Assembly: GCA_029582265.1 (NCBI GenBank)
Contig: CM055819.1
Coordinates: forward strand, 33,487,288 to 33,551,287
Source of the DNA: Zoroaster sp. YZ-2022
Lineage: Eukaryota > Echinodermata > Asteroidea > Forcipulatida > Zoroasteridae
DNA: 64,000 bases
Reading direction: 5' to 3'
Shown piece after piece: positions 1 to 11,985 of the stretch. Both the position numbers and the translations under genes were made by a program. The notes under the pieces are model-generated. The model did no database searches and had not been told where the DNA came from. It was given only the letters and a program-made list of their open reading frames with translations. The stretch's first letter is position 1, and each line of letters starts with the position of its first letter.

Positions 1-632
1 TACATTTATTTCCGAGCTGCCAGAGTCTATTTAACATTTATGCGTTTCCCTACGATGAGCATAATCGTTCGACTTGGATTTCCAAGTGTTGGAAAAGTTC
101 GCTGCTATATCTAACATTCTTTGCAACTCATATACCCCACTTTTAGTCCAGGGAGATGGTCCAAGAAAATCACCTCCGGACTTTGATGGTCCGATCCAAG
201 TATAACAAATAGTTGAATAAACTCCTCGGAAAAGCACTTTTTTAGAAAATTTGAACAAATTAATTATTTCCCAGGCAAAATATTTTAAAAGCACATTTTC
301 ACCAAATTTTCCAAAACATTTCCCCAAAACTTTTCAACAGTTTTTTTCCCTCAAAACATCATCATATTATTTGCCAAACATATTCCAAATGATAATCATG
401 ATGTTTTGCTTACGGGAAAGGTACGACGTAGTGACGATCCAGGACGGTCATTGCGGCCATTTGAAATCACACCTGCCCCCACCCCCACCAAAACGCCTTT
501 AGAAAGATAAATAACTTACGACATTAACCACCACCAACAATGCACACCCTGGGATGAATGGGAGAGTGGTTTTGCAATTAAACTCAATGATTTATTTTAA
601 ATGTGTGTGTGTCCTGCGGTGCGTTTCCTAAC
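1..632. other. Left edge, no gene recognised
   Basis: AT-rich sequence with no exon I can identify. The transmembrane and intracellular parts of the minus-strand receptor cyclase whose ectodomain lies at 633-4585 should be further left, outside the window. A 98-codon open frame on the minus strand (31-327) has no recognisable domain and I do not call it. Confidence 0.4.
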
Positions 633-698
633 CTCCCTGCCCATTTGATATCGCCTAAGTCCAAGTTGTTGGTAGCCTCGTCAAATGTGCCCAATCAC
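633..698 (-). CDS. Receptor cyclase exon, juxtamembrane part of ectodomain
   Basis: An acceptor (tttttgtag) precedes the exon, and a possible donor (GGGAG then gttagg) ends it. The frame reads TFDEATNNLDLGDIKWAGR, matching the segment just before the membrane in natriuretic peptide receptors (family pattern I-x-W-x-G-G). One G too many near 690 breaks the frame between the exon start and this stretch. The exon end is approximate. Confidence 0.5.
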
Positions 699-3600
699 CT
701 ACAAAAATTTTTCAGAAATATTCAATCAATTGAAAGAATGTATGAATGGTAAGTTAAGAAATATGTTGAAACGATGCATTGATTTCTACATAGACTTATT
801 TCATGAGCCTCACCTCTAATGACACAAGTAAACATAACGACATTGCACCAAATGTGGATCGGAACTTTCACCTTAATTAATAAAGTTTCTTATAGCAATC
901 GACCTTAACATTATCAATTTGCCAGTTGATTTACGCGGGACATTTGTATATTATTTCATTCTCATCAACTGTTATTTAATTCACTTATCAACAAAATATA
1001 ATGATTCAATATTGCAGAATATCTGACATGGAATTGAGGTCGAATTTATACAACAACTCACACACATTGAACGCTCCGTTGACAGTATCCGTCAGCTCCA
1101 ACACTTCCACAACGCCCATACACGTCACCATTTTCATTGATGTGTATTTGTCCAGTCACACCTTTCAGTAAAAAACAGAGAGAGGACCTGGTAAGCCGAG
1201 AAGGGTTAGGGAAGCACACGGCAAGGAGCCACACACACTGAACGTTAGGGCACGTTAGGCCAAAAAAGTCTCGGTTTCAGGTATCCACGCGCGTCGCCTC
1301 CAGACTCGCGCGCGTCGAACTTTTAATTTTCTTTAAAAAACAAAAAGATGGCTGCGAAAAAAGGGCGTCACCTCACCTGATTTTGAAGCCGACCGATGAC
1401 ACAGAAAGTCCTGGAGACTTTTTGGCCTCATTGAAACGTATCATCAACGTTTGCATCTGATCCATAAAGGATGTAAGTAGTTAGGGCCTATTGACCTTTT
1501 AACACGGGGTACCTCCCAGGATTGGGGGATATATCCCCCACTTTTTGGCCCGGTGGATAGTCCATACAATTGTTCATGCGGTAAAAATAATAATAGTAAT
1601 AAGCAAATGATTTGTGAACAAGCACAAAAGGGAAACATTTTGGTTTGCTTCAACATTTATTGTTTGTTTGTAATTTCTTTGTCTGTTTAGATTGTCATCT
1701 TTCTTACAGCCTGCAATACTACGTTGTACACATTATACACACACATTTCAATATCATCATCCACTTTACGACACGGATTTACACCACTGATAGCACAAAT
1801 GGCAATTAGATAATACAATTGTGTAAGCCATCACACGGGAATAAATAAGGCGCCATACTGACCCAAATTCAGCAATTATAGAAGTCCGTTTTATAGGAAA
1901 AATGCCAATACTGTGATTCCATCGATTTCTTACCTTGCCCAAATGTTTCGGTTCCACATTTTTCTTCGCGATTGCCACTGCACATCCTCTGCACAAGTTA
2001 CCAATTTCTTCGGCCACAATTTCATTGGATTGACGTCTGAAGCGTATATAAGAGCAGCATCATTGCCATGCGGCGGGATAAAATAGTATCCTATCGGTTT
2101 AAACACGACAGAGAAATCATTCAGTTGTCAATATACTTAAAACAAGCCCTAGACTCAAGTATTTGGTATATTATATCATATTGTTAAAAGGACAGCCAGA
2201 AAGAGTATGGTAAGTTGACTAAGTTCATACTAAGACACGTTTTAAAAGCTTACAATGAACATGACAATCTTATAGTAGTTCAATACCTCCTTCTCTTGTT
2301 CGCCATACAGGATCATCTGCCTTGCTCTTAACTTATCGAAAACTCATGATACTCGTCATTATCTGGAAGCTGGGCACATGCATTACTAACAACGCCTTCA
2401 GAGCTTCGATCGACTGTTCATCAAAGGTTCTCAAACTGAAAAGGTCAAGTGGTTGTTATAGTCAAATCATATTATAAATGATTTCCATCAGATACAAAAT
2501 TATTTACATAAACCAGGTTGGAGATTTTTAATTAAAATTTTTTAAATAAATATTTGAAAAAATCGTTAAGAACTAATTGAGCAGAAAATGTCATTACAGG
2601 GTTAGTTTCTTACCGTACTTTATCATGCATAATGAACTTTATTTGTGCTTTAAGGAAAACTACCGGTACCAATTGTTATACTGTCATCGATTTAACACCT
2701 TTGTTTTATTGTAAGGCTGTGCAAATTATACAATATCTTTTAATTTGTCCTTCTTATGCGTTGACGCACCTGTTTTGTTTTCGTGCGATGTGTTATTTGT
2801 AACCTCATAACTTGTTTAACCTACAAATATGAACAGTCCATTTGGAGAATCATTAACTCACTGACTGTTCGTCTTCCACGCTGTAAGGGGAAATGGGGAC
2901 CAGTACAGAAATACATGCGATCCGTCTGTGTAGCCAAGACGATGGGCGTGAACCATTACATCAACCACAGGGGAGGTGCTTAAGAAGATAACTAAAACAA
3001 ATAAAATCCACAGAATATAAACAACTTGTAATCAAGAAAAAAAGGAAATAAATGTTTTACCTCAATGGGGTGTAGGTTAGCACTGCTACTTGCTTTTCCA
3101 TATAAGTTGAAGTTGATACACTAACAAACGGTCAATACCGATTCTATGCTAATCTATGGAAATCTCGTACAAATAATTATCTGACTATTAATATAGATCA
3201 AATAAAAAACTCGTTCTCTTATATAACAGATTATCAAATTAAAAGTATCATCTAAAACCTTACTTGAAGTGTAAAGTTGGTGTTATTCCTTTTTAGAAAT
3301 TATGGTGTGTGATTTTTATCTATATACGGGAATTGTTATGTCGAATTTGCAAAATGCCGGGCAAAACATAAAAACATAAGAAAACATTTAACAGTGGTTC
3401 GTCATTTTCTCTAAAACGTGAACATAACTTTCACGTGTTAGTTTGTGATGATACTTGGACACGAGAGGGTTGAAATGCACAAATACAAAATTGTAGGCCT
3501 ACCGTTCTCTTCAAAACAATATCACTACTGAATGGTTCATTATTAAGCCAATTTCGTTTTGGCAAATTTCATTGTCAATACATTGTAGGCCCTACTGTTT

Positions 3601-4585
3601 AAGAATAATTATTGAAAACTAGAGGTTAAAATGAACATACGTAACAAATACCAATGTTGTGCAATGTACACCATTTTCAGAAACTCTTCAACTCAAGGAT
3701 TGTTAAAACGTTTCTGCAAAACACTTGTTTTTGAATGGTTTATTGTTATTTTAGGACAATTTCGTTTAGGCAAATGTTATATTTTGTACTGTTTCAGAGT
3801 AATGCTACTAAATAATTCATTTGCACTGATGGGCTCTGTGTTATTGTATATATTGTATATTGTTTTGCTTTTTTATTTTAAACGAAATTTGAGTTTCGCT
3901 GGCAATAAGAATACTTACTGTCAGCAAGTGAGGCAGCGTTCTTGAGAGCAGCGTCGAGAGTTGGAAACTGATTAGCAAAGACCTAACCGTTATCCCATAT
4001 GTCTCCTTCAGAGACTCAAAGATAGCTGTGGGGACAACTTCTCCGTAGTACATGCTATCATTAGGACTCACTCCACGCAGTATTACACATCGCCACCACC
4101 CAAAACGTTTAAAAAGCGCTGATATGAAACTAGTCAGCAAACTCAAAGTAGACGTCGTGCGAGTAAGGGTTTGGAATCGCCTTTTATCATGAAGCAGCGT
4201 TGAAGTTGAAGCTCCAGAAACTACTGGAAGATTCCAGTAGGCTGCCATGTCAGCTACAGGTATCATGTCAACGGTCACCGGAGGCCCTAGGAAGGCATCC
4301 ACGCAGTGGTCATGATAAAACGAGGCAGCGATTGCGCCAGCGGATCGCACCGGACGGTTACAGCATTGGTCGCTATTTATGAACGACATGTTAAGTTCTG
4401 TGTATTCTCCATCTTCGAAGCGTTTAGCAATCGTTTCTATGGCAATTTCAGTGGCAGGAAATAAAGAAAACTTCATTTATACTCAAGTTAATGTCACCAG
4501 CTCGATGAAGCATGCCTACTTTCACCTCAACGTCAGCGCTAACCACTACAAGAAGGAATGAAAACGCAATCGTGACTGCCAACAT
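633..4585 (-). CDS. Receptor guanylyl cyclase, natriuretic-peptide-receptor-like ectodomain (partial gene, frame-shifted)
   Basis: Six exons can be read in order on the minus strand (listed separately). They cover the extracellular ligand-binding domain (ANF-receptor / periplasmic-binding fold) of a single-pass membrane guanylyl cyclase, the class that turns an outside peptide signal into cGMP. Seen: a signal peptide (MLAVTIAFSFLLVVVSA), a DAFLGPP motif with MIPVADMAAYWNLPVVSGAS, FGWWRCVIL, then VVDVMVHAHRLGYTDGSHVF, LKALLVMH, DAALIYA, KMWNR, GVTGQIHINENGD and DIKWAGR, in the family order. The transmembrane, kinase-homology and cyclase domains would lie left of position 1. Several exons need single-base frame changes, mostly at homopolymers, while the splice sites look sound. 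It is therefore either a decaying gene or, as I favour, a live gene with consensus errors. In echinoderms this family includes egg-peptide (speract/asterosap) receptors, but the sequence does not show the ligand. Confidence 0.83.
1028..1161 (-). CDS. Receptor cyclase exon, GVTG motif
   Basis: The exon starts after ctgaaag and reads VTGQIHINENGDVYGRC, the conserved F-x-G-x-T-G-x-(V/I)-x-I-x-x-N-G-D stretch of the ANF-receptor domain. The frame then shifts by one base to VLELTDTVNGAFNVCELLYK. The first two bases complete the split Gly codon of the previous exon (phase 1), which supports the join. Confidence 0.72.
1934..2090 (-). CDS. Receptor cyclase exon, ALIYA to MWNR
   Basis: The exon runs from acceptor (aaccgatag) to strong donor (CAAG then gtaaga). 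It reads NDAALIYASDVN, then in another frame EIVAEEIGNLCRGCAVAIAK, then KMWNR, then TFGQ ending in phase 1. The parts follow the family order (D-A-x-x-x-Y-A, R-x-I-A-K, M-W-N-R-x-F). The frame therefore changes several times inside 157 bases, and one change is explained by an extra A in a short A run. Confidence 0.75.
2287..2435 (-). CDS. Receptor cyclase exon, EALKALLVMH segment
   Basis: The acceptor is ccttttcag and the donor gagaaggag then gtattg. The exon reads LRTFDEQSIEALKALLVMHV, then after frame shifts PDNDEYHEFS and VKSKADDPVW. This matches the segment (A-x-E-A-L-L ... E-Y-x-x-F-x-x-x-V-K) of natriuretic receptor ectodomains. Confidence 0.7.
2880..2978 (-). CDS. Receptor cyclase exon, VMVHAHRLGYTDGSHVF segment
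   Basis: The exon reads VVDVMVHAHRLGYTDGSHVF then LYWSPFPL, the family segment A-x-x-x-G-(L/Y)-T-x-G-x-(Y/H)-V-F. A likely acceptor (cttcttaag) precedes it. The donor is unclear, so the low-coordinate end is approximate. Its phase does not match the preceding exon as written, so one more small exon or a frame error probably lies between 2979 and 3918. Confidence 0.7.
3919..4585 (-). CDS. Receptor cyclase first coding exon: signal peptide and N-terminal ligand-binding lobe
   Basis: The start at 4585 is chosen because it opens a clear signal peptide followed by DVEVKVGMLHRAGDINLSIN. A one-base shift at a T run (near 4462) leads into FSLFPATEIAIETIAKRF, then SGASTSTLLHDKRRF, LTSFISALFKRFGWWRCVIL and ESLKETYGITV. 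A second shift near 3985 leads to FANQFPTLDAALKNAASLAD. The exon ends at a consensus donor (GACA then gtaagt). Between the two shifts about 160 codons stay open with clear homology, so the exon itself is real. Confidence 0.85.
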
Positions 4586-5264
4586 TATGCTATTCAACAA
4601 TATACCACTGCCGGAAAATTATAGACCTAATAACCTGTGTGTCGAAAAAATATTTGGAGGATTGTTCAGGCTCGGCAGAATAATGGCTTTATGAGCTATA
4701 AAGAGCTTATTATATATCAAGCACACACCCCCACACCCACACCCCCACACACAAACTACGCCCACTTCGCACGTGCTGACTCCAACGATCATCAGAAGCC
4801 TTTGTTAAAGGATTTACGCAAGAAATTAGAAAGCTCGGGACCTTTTCTTGTAAAGACTAAAATCGTATTAACAAAATCAGTTTTTGCCCAAGAATCACTG
4901 TTGAACGTTAAAAATCAAGGAATTTAGGTTAAATTATACACACAACGGTATGCCAGCTTTAGAACCGGAAATAGCGAAAAGAGTGCGCGTACTACAAAAT
5001 TAAATGAAAGCTATAGGCTATAGTATAGCTTAGATCATAGAGAGCTTAGATGAATGCCAAGAATGTAGCACAGGATGATGTGTTGAATTTGAAAGGTAAT
5101 ATCATTGGTAAAAAATAACAGTTTGACTGATTGGTTGTGCCCCTGGATATCACTACGATATTTTTTCTGCAGATCAGATTACCATGGAACAATCTCCCAT
5201 CATCGGTAGGCTAAAATTGAATTTTGGAGTTAACTTTCCTTAAAAATAAAATCATCCACAGCCG
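4586..5264. other. Upstream of the receptor gene, nothing recognised
   Basis: The 5' flank of the receptor gene would hold its promoter, but I see no clear TATA or initiator pattern. A short CA/CCCA-rich run lies at about 4721-4757. Short open frames here look like chance. Confidence 0.4.
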
Positions 5265-5790
5265 TAAAGTACAACCACACAGACAGGCTTTGCTTCTGAA
5301 TAAATTTTGTTTCAAATTTTATTAGGCCCTATGTAAAAATGTAAATATTCCTCAAAGCTATGAATAACTGTATATAGGTTTTCCTTAATTAATTTTACGT
5401 TACACATGGAGTGCTATGGTCGAACGGTTATTATTAACATAAGGATACGTAAAGTATTATCACACAGACATCAGGATTTGCTTCTGAATAAGTTTTGTAA
5501 TTTTGTAATATTAAAAACAAAACACCGGGTGGTTCAGATTTCTGTTTTGAATTTTATTATGTAAAAATTTAAATATTCCTCAAAGCTATGAATAATAACT
5601 GTATACAGGTTTTCCTTGGAATTAATTTTGCGTTAACATAAACAAGGGTACGTAAAGTATTATCACAGACATCAGCTTTGATTCTGAATAAATTTTGTTT
5701 CAAATCTTTTATATAAATTTTAATATTCCTCAAAGCAATGAATAACTGTACACAGATTTTCCTCACGCACAAATCAACAATTCTAGCATA
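5265..5790. repeat. Three-copy tandem repeat, about 190-200 bp
   Basis: The block (gcttctgaataaattttgtt ... ttaaatattcctcaaagc ... gaataactgtat) occurs three times, starting near 5290, 5475 and 5685, with the last copy shortened. The 80-codon minus-strand frame here simply reads through two copies. Confidence 0.7.
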
Positions 5791-6120
5791 TGAATTTCCA
5801 TCGGATTTCAAATGGAAAATAAAGAAACACGTAAAGAAACTCTTGATTACAGATGGGTCAATTAGGCTGCCGATTCAGTTCGAACGTATGAAGTAGCAAT
5901 GCACAACCGTATCCACAACTCAGTTTAATCTCGCTGTACAATGTACATGATTGTGGACCCTATACTATAGCCTCATCAATTTCTCAGTACCTACACCCCT
6001 GGATAGTGTATCGAGCACAAAACGTGAAACAGAAACCTTGAAATTCTTGAATTTAAAAGAATTAACAAATATTCAAACATTTAGTTACTATAACAAATGC
6101 TGGCACTTATTGGTCGGGAT
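5791..6120. other. Spacer, nothing recognised
   Basis: Unique-looking AT-rich sequence between the tandem repeat and the hAT-type element. I see no gene. Confidence 0.4.
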
Positions 6121-6128
6121 GTTGCGGG

Positions 6129-7122
6129 CAACGGCGCACCCAAGGGGGGGGGGGGGGCTCGGGGGGCTTGAGCCCCCCCAAGAGGGTCCCCGAAAAAATA
6201 AAGGGACAAAAAGAAGAAGGAAAAAAAGAAGAGAGAGAGGGGGAGGAGAAAAGTTGCAAATGTTTTTTTTTCCCCGGCCCGGCGGCAGGGTGGATTTCTT
6301 TTCATCTTGTGCCACTCGCATTTTGTTTTCTTCTTTCTGCCAAAATTATTTTATTATGATGTCTCATGAAATCTCACTATAATTGTTTAAATTTGTAACA
6401 ATAACATAAACATTTGAAACCAACGTGCCAATTTGTCCGGGCTAATTTAAGTGTTTTTCCCTTTTCAAGGGGAATGCCGGACAAGTGTAAGGAAAAAGTA
6501 ATACATTTTTGTTTACCCACAATGATTTATTTTTAGATGTTGTATAATGAATATGCATGAACATGTAACTCTGGTGCAACGACCAAATCCAATCTTATTT
6601 TATCATGTGTTGCTTCCTTTTCTCCATTTTTCTTTAACTCGGCTATGTGCAGGGCATTAAAAAGCCTGCAATCCTACTACCTTTCAAATTACACATCACA
6701 TACATGCCCAGGTTAGGGTTTTAATTTTATTTTTAACAGTAATCTGATGTAAATAATTATTATGTGACACCGTTTTAGCAACAAAAAAGGAAAAATATTA
6801 CCGGTAGGATCTGGGTTTGCCGCCCACTTGTTCATGGAATTTGCTGCCCACTGATGGAAAGTAGGTAGCACCGCCCCGGAACGTCCGCTATATAATTATT
6901 TAGGCCTAAAGCAAAAAATCTTGCCGACGATATACACTCAAGTTCATATGACCATGGGAGGTTACCAAGTTCCTAATGGGAAGATCCATCCATACATATT
7001 ATACATACATACAACCCAAAATTACATACATACGTACATATACATACTAGGCCTAGTTGATTTGTGAGTAAAATTTTCTTTGAGCCCCCCCCCCCTAAGA
7101 CAAAATCCTGGGTGCGCCGTTG
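6129..7122. mobile_element. Non-autonomous hAT-type transposon, 994 bp, TSD GTTGCGGG
   Basis: The ends are inverted repeats (CAACGGCGCACCCA at left, TGGGTGCGCCGTTG at right). They are flanked by perfect 8-bp direct repeats GTTGCGGG at 6121-6128 and 7123-7130. An 8-bp duplication fits the hAT superfamily. G-rich and C-rich runs just inside both ends account for the odd proline/glycine open frames at 5951-6382. No transposase is present. Confidence 0.85.
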
Positions 7123-7130
7123 GTTGCGGG

Positions 7131-7739
7131 GGTAGTTTGGTGGGGCTAGGGTACGAGGTCACGACTCCTAGTCCCTACCTTTCCGTCTCTCCCCCAATCT
7201 TAACAATAAATTGCTGACACTGGTTGTACTGACGCTGTTACAATATGGGCCAACATACGAGGGCCGCAAACGTATTTTATTGCCAACTTCCCGCCGATGG
7301 CGGCGCCCGACCTAGTATCCCTTTGCCAACGTATGTGGCCGATATTAGAAGATGGGTAGTATAGGCGGGGCTAAATCATATTTCAGTGATGACCACCCAG
7401 CAGATTAACGTTGTGCCGGTTGGCAATAATCAGGGTAATCAGGGCGGTCAATACCCCCAATAATTATCGCTTCTCAACGAAACCTTGATGTTTTTATGTT
7501 TAATACAGACATCCAGATCCAGACATTACCGGTAGTCTATAAGCGGAGTGAGGGATTCTAACCTTAGTAAATAGGCCTATATAATGGGTTTTTACCATCA
7601 GCTTGCTTGAATGCTCGATTGCAGTTGGACATGTATAATTATATTACTTGACGTCAATATTCAAGTCTTAGTCCCTCCAGCAGAGCCACCAATCGGGGGA
7701 CACCGTACGACGTACCTTGTGTGCTGAATTTCTCGGGCC
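7131..7739. other. Spacer between two transposons, nothing recognised
   Basis: No gene or clear repeat boundary found. It contains the left copy of the foldback target site (AGAAATCAG, 7740-7748) at its right border. Confidence 0.4.
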
Positions 7740-7748
7740 AGAAATCAG

Positions 7749-10700
7749 ACCAGACTGAAGTCAGCACCGAATTTGGTGCTAGCACGAAATTTGGTGCTGG
7801 CACCGAATTTCAAATACCGCAAAAGACCGTCAATATACGTCATTAAGTGTAACCGTACAGTACCATAGAAAAATACACAATAATGATTCGCACAATTTTG
7901 ACGAGAAGTGTTCCATCGTAAAATAGCAAAATTGTCATTTTTTCTTCACAGATGTGTTCATCACATCTCTAGCTATAATCTATTAGCGCCCCCAATTAAT
8001 CGATCCACTAATTAATCCAGCCGGACTAATTAAAGAGTGCATACAATTATCCAATCGGCATATCCATTATGTACAATGTACGAACGGCATACCTATCTTT
8101 GACCGATAGGTTTCCATTGTAAAATGTCAAAATTGCAACTTTTTTCTTCATAGATGTGTTCATAACATCTGTGGCTATAATCTATTAGCGCCCCCAATTA
8201 ATCGATTCACTAATTAGCCCCGCCCGACTAATAAAAAAATGCATACAATTATCCAATCGGAATCTGCACATGTACAATGTACGAACGGCATACCTATCTT
8301 TGACCGAAAGGTTTCCATTATAAAATGGCAAAATTGTAATTTCTTTCTTCATAGATGTGTTCATCACATCTCTAACTATAATCTATTAGCGCCCCCAATT
8401 AATCGATCTACTAATTAACCCAACCGGACTAATTAAAGAGTGCATACAATTATCCAATCGGCATATCCAGATGTACAATGTACGAACGGCATACCTATCT
8501 TTGACCGAAAGGTTTCCATTATAAAATGGCAAAATTGTAATTTTTTTCTTCATAGATATGTTCATCACATCTCTAGCTATAATCTGTTAGCGCCCCCAAT
8601 TAATCGATCCACTAATTACCCCAGCCGGACTAATTAAAAAGTGCATACAATTATCCAATCGGCATATCCATATGTACAATGTACGAACGGCATACCTATC
8701 TTTGACCGAAAGGTTTCCATTATAAAATGGCAAAATTGCAACTTTTTTCTTCATAGATGTGTTCATCACATCTGTGGCTATAATCTATTAGCGCCCCCAA
8801 TTAATCGATTTACTAATTAGCCCAGCCTAACTAATTAAGAAATGCATACAATTATCCAATCGGCATATCCTTATGTACAATGTACGAACGGCATACCTAT
8901 CTTTGAGCGATAGGTTTCCATTATAAAATGGCAAAATTGTAATTTTTTTCTTCATAGATGTGTTCATCATATCTATGGCTATAATCTATTAGCGCCCCCA
9001 ATTAATTGATTCACTAATTAGCCCCGCCTGACTAATGAAAAAATGCATAGAATTGTCCAATCGGGATATCTGTCACCGAGATGATGGATTTACTGTGCGT
9101 TTACACCAATTGACTAAAGTTGACGCTGTTTGGGTGTAAGTGAAATTTGATGCCACGCGAAATTTGATGCTAGCACCAAATTCCAATCACAGCCAAAGGG
9201 CGCAATATCCGTCATTCAGTGCAAACGTACAGTCTCATAGTAAAATACACAATGATGATTCGCACAATTTTGACGAGAAGTGTTCCATTTTAAAATGACA
9301 AAATTTAAAAAAATTTCGACATAGATGTGTTTATCACATGTGTAGCTATTATCTATTAGCGCCCCCAATTAATCGATTTACTCATTAGCCCAGCCTAACT
9401 AATTAAGAAATGCATACAATTATCCAATCGGCATATCCTTATGTACAATGTACGAACGGCATACCTATCTTTGAGCGATAGGTTTCCATTATAAAATGGC
9501 AAAATTGAAATTTTTTTCTTCATAGATGTGTTCATCATATCTATGGCTATAATCTGTTAGCGCCCCCAATTAATCGATCTACTAATTAGCCCAGCCCGAC
9601 TAATTAAAGAGTGCATACAATTATCCAATCGGCATATCCATATGTACAATGTACGAACGGCATACCTATCTTTGACTGAAAGGTTTCCATTATAAAATGA
9701 CAAAATTTAAAAAAATTTCGACATAGATGTGTTTATCACATGTCTAGCTATTATCTATTAGCGCCCCCAATTAATCGATTTACTAATTAGCCCAGCCTAA
9801 CTAATGAAAAAATGCATAGAATTGTCCAATCGGGATATCCGTCACCGAGATGATGGATTTACTGTGCGTTTACACCAATTGACTAAAGTTGACGCTGTTT
9901 GGGTGTAAGTGAAATTTGATGCCACGCGAAATTTGATGCTAGCACCAAATTCCAATCACAGCCAAAGGGCGCAATATCCGTCATTCAGTGCAAACGTACA
10001 GTCTCATAGTAAAATACATAATGATGATTCGCACAATTGTGACGAGAAGGTTTCCATTATAAAATGGCAAAATTGTCATTTTTTTCTTCATAGATATGTT
10101 CATCACATCTCTAGCTATAATCTATTAGCGCCCCCAATTAATCGATCCACTAATTAACCCAGCCAGACTAATTAAAGAGTGCATACAATTATCCAATCGG
10201 AATCTGCACATGTACAATGTACGAACGGCATACCTATCTTTGACCGAAAGGTTTCCATTATAAAATGGCAAAATTGTAATTTTTTTCTTCATAGATGTGT
10301 TCATCATATCTATGGCTATAAGCTATTAGCGCCCCCAATTAATCGATCTACTAATTAGCCCCGCCCGACTAATTAAAGAGTGCATACAATTATCCAATCG
10401 GCATATCCATATGTACAATGTACGAACGGCATACCTATCTTTGACCGAAAGGTTTCCATTATAAAATGACAAAATTTAAAACATTTTCGACATAGATGTG
10501 TTTATCACATGTCTAGCTATTATCTATTAGCGCCCCCAATTAATCGATTTACTAATTAGCCCAGCCTAACTAATGAAAAAATGCATAGAATTGTCCAATC
10601 GGGATATCCGTCACCGAGATGATGGATTTACTGTGCGTTTACACCAATTGACTGAGGTTGACGCTGTTTGGGTGTAAGTGAAATTTGATGCTAGCACCAA

Positions 10701-11985
10701 ATTCCAATCACAGCCAAAGGGCGCAATATCCGTCATTCAGTGCAAACGTACAGTCTCATAGTAAAATACATAATGATGATTCGCACAGTTGTGACGAGGT
10801 TTCCATTATAAAATGGCAAAATTGTCATTTTTTCTTCATAGATATGTTCATCACATCTATAGCTATAATCTATTAGCGCCCCCAATTAATCGATCCACTA
10901 ATTAACCCAGCCAGACTAATTAAGTGCATACAATTATCCAATCGGAATCTGCACATGTACAATGTACGAACGGCATACCTATCTTTGACCGAAAGGTTTC
11001 CATTATAAAATGGCAAAATTGTAATTTTTTTCTTCATAGATGTGTTCAGCATATCTATGGCTATAAGCTATTAGCGCCCCCAATTAATCGATCTACTAAT
11101 TAGCCCCGCCCGACTAATTAAAGAGTGCATACAATTATCCAATCGGCATATCCATATGTACAATGTACGAACGGCATACCTATCTTTGACCGAAAGGTTT
11201 CCATTATAAAATGACAAAATTTAAAACATTTTCGACATAGATGTGTTTATCACATGTCTAGCTATTATCTATTAGCGCCCCCAATTAATCGATTTACTAA
11301 TTAGCCCAGCCTAACTAATGAAAAAATGCATAGAATTGTCCAATCGGGATATCCGTCACCGAGATGATGGATTTACTGTGCGTTTACACCAATTGACTGA
11401 AGTTGACGCTGTTTGGGTGTAAGTTAAATTTGATGCCACGCGAAATTTGATGCTAGCACCAAATTCCAATCACAGCCAAAGGGCGCAATATCCGTCATTC
11501 AGTGCAAACGTACAGTCTCATACTAGTAAAATGCACAATGATGATTCGCACAATTTTGACGAGAAGGTTTCCATTATAAAATGGCAAAATTGTAATTTTT
11601 CTTCATAGATATGTTCATCACATCTCTAGCTATAATCTATTAGCGTCCCCAATTAATCGATCCACTAATTAGCCCAGCCAGACTAATTAAAGAGTGCATA
11701 CAATTATCCAATCGGAATCTGCACATGTACAATGTACGAACGGCATACCTATCTTTGACCGATAGGTTTCCATTGTAAATGGCAAAATTGCAATTTTTTT
11801 CTTCATAGATATGTTCATCAAATCTCTAGCTATAATTTATTAGCGCCCCCAATTAATCGATCCCCTAATAAGCCCAGCCCTACTAATAACAATAATACAA
11901 TTATCCAAGCGTGATATCCATAATGTATAATGTACTAACGATCGGGATCTCCATATATAATGTACGAATGGCATGCACATCACGG
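7749..11985. repeat. Left arm of the foldback element: about 201-bp tandem units
   Basis: The unit is marked by tattagcgcccccaattaat, seen at 7981, 8183, 8384, 8585, 8786 and 8987 (spacing 201-202). From about 9065 a higher-order period of about 745-770 bp appears, in which two or three units alternate with a diverged copy of the terminal segment (starts near 9065, 9834, 10603 and 11348). The arm therefore grew by copying both simple units and larger blocks. Confidence 0.9.

Noticed and set aside
5951..6382. 143-codon open frame and overlapping Pro/Gly-rich frames on both strands
   Set aside because: They are translations of G and C runs inside a hAT element.
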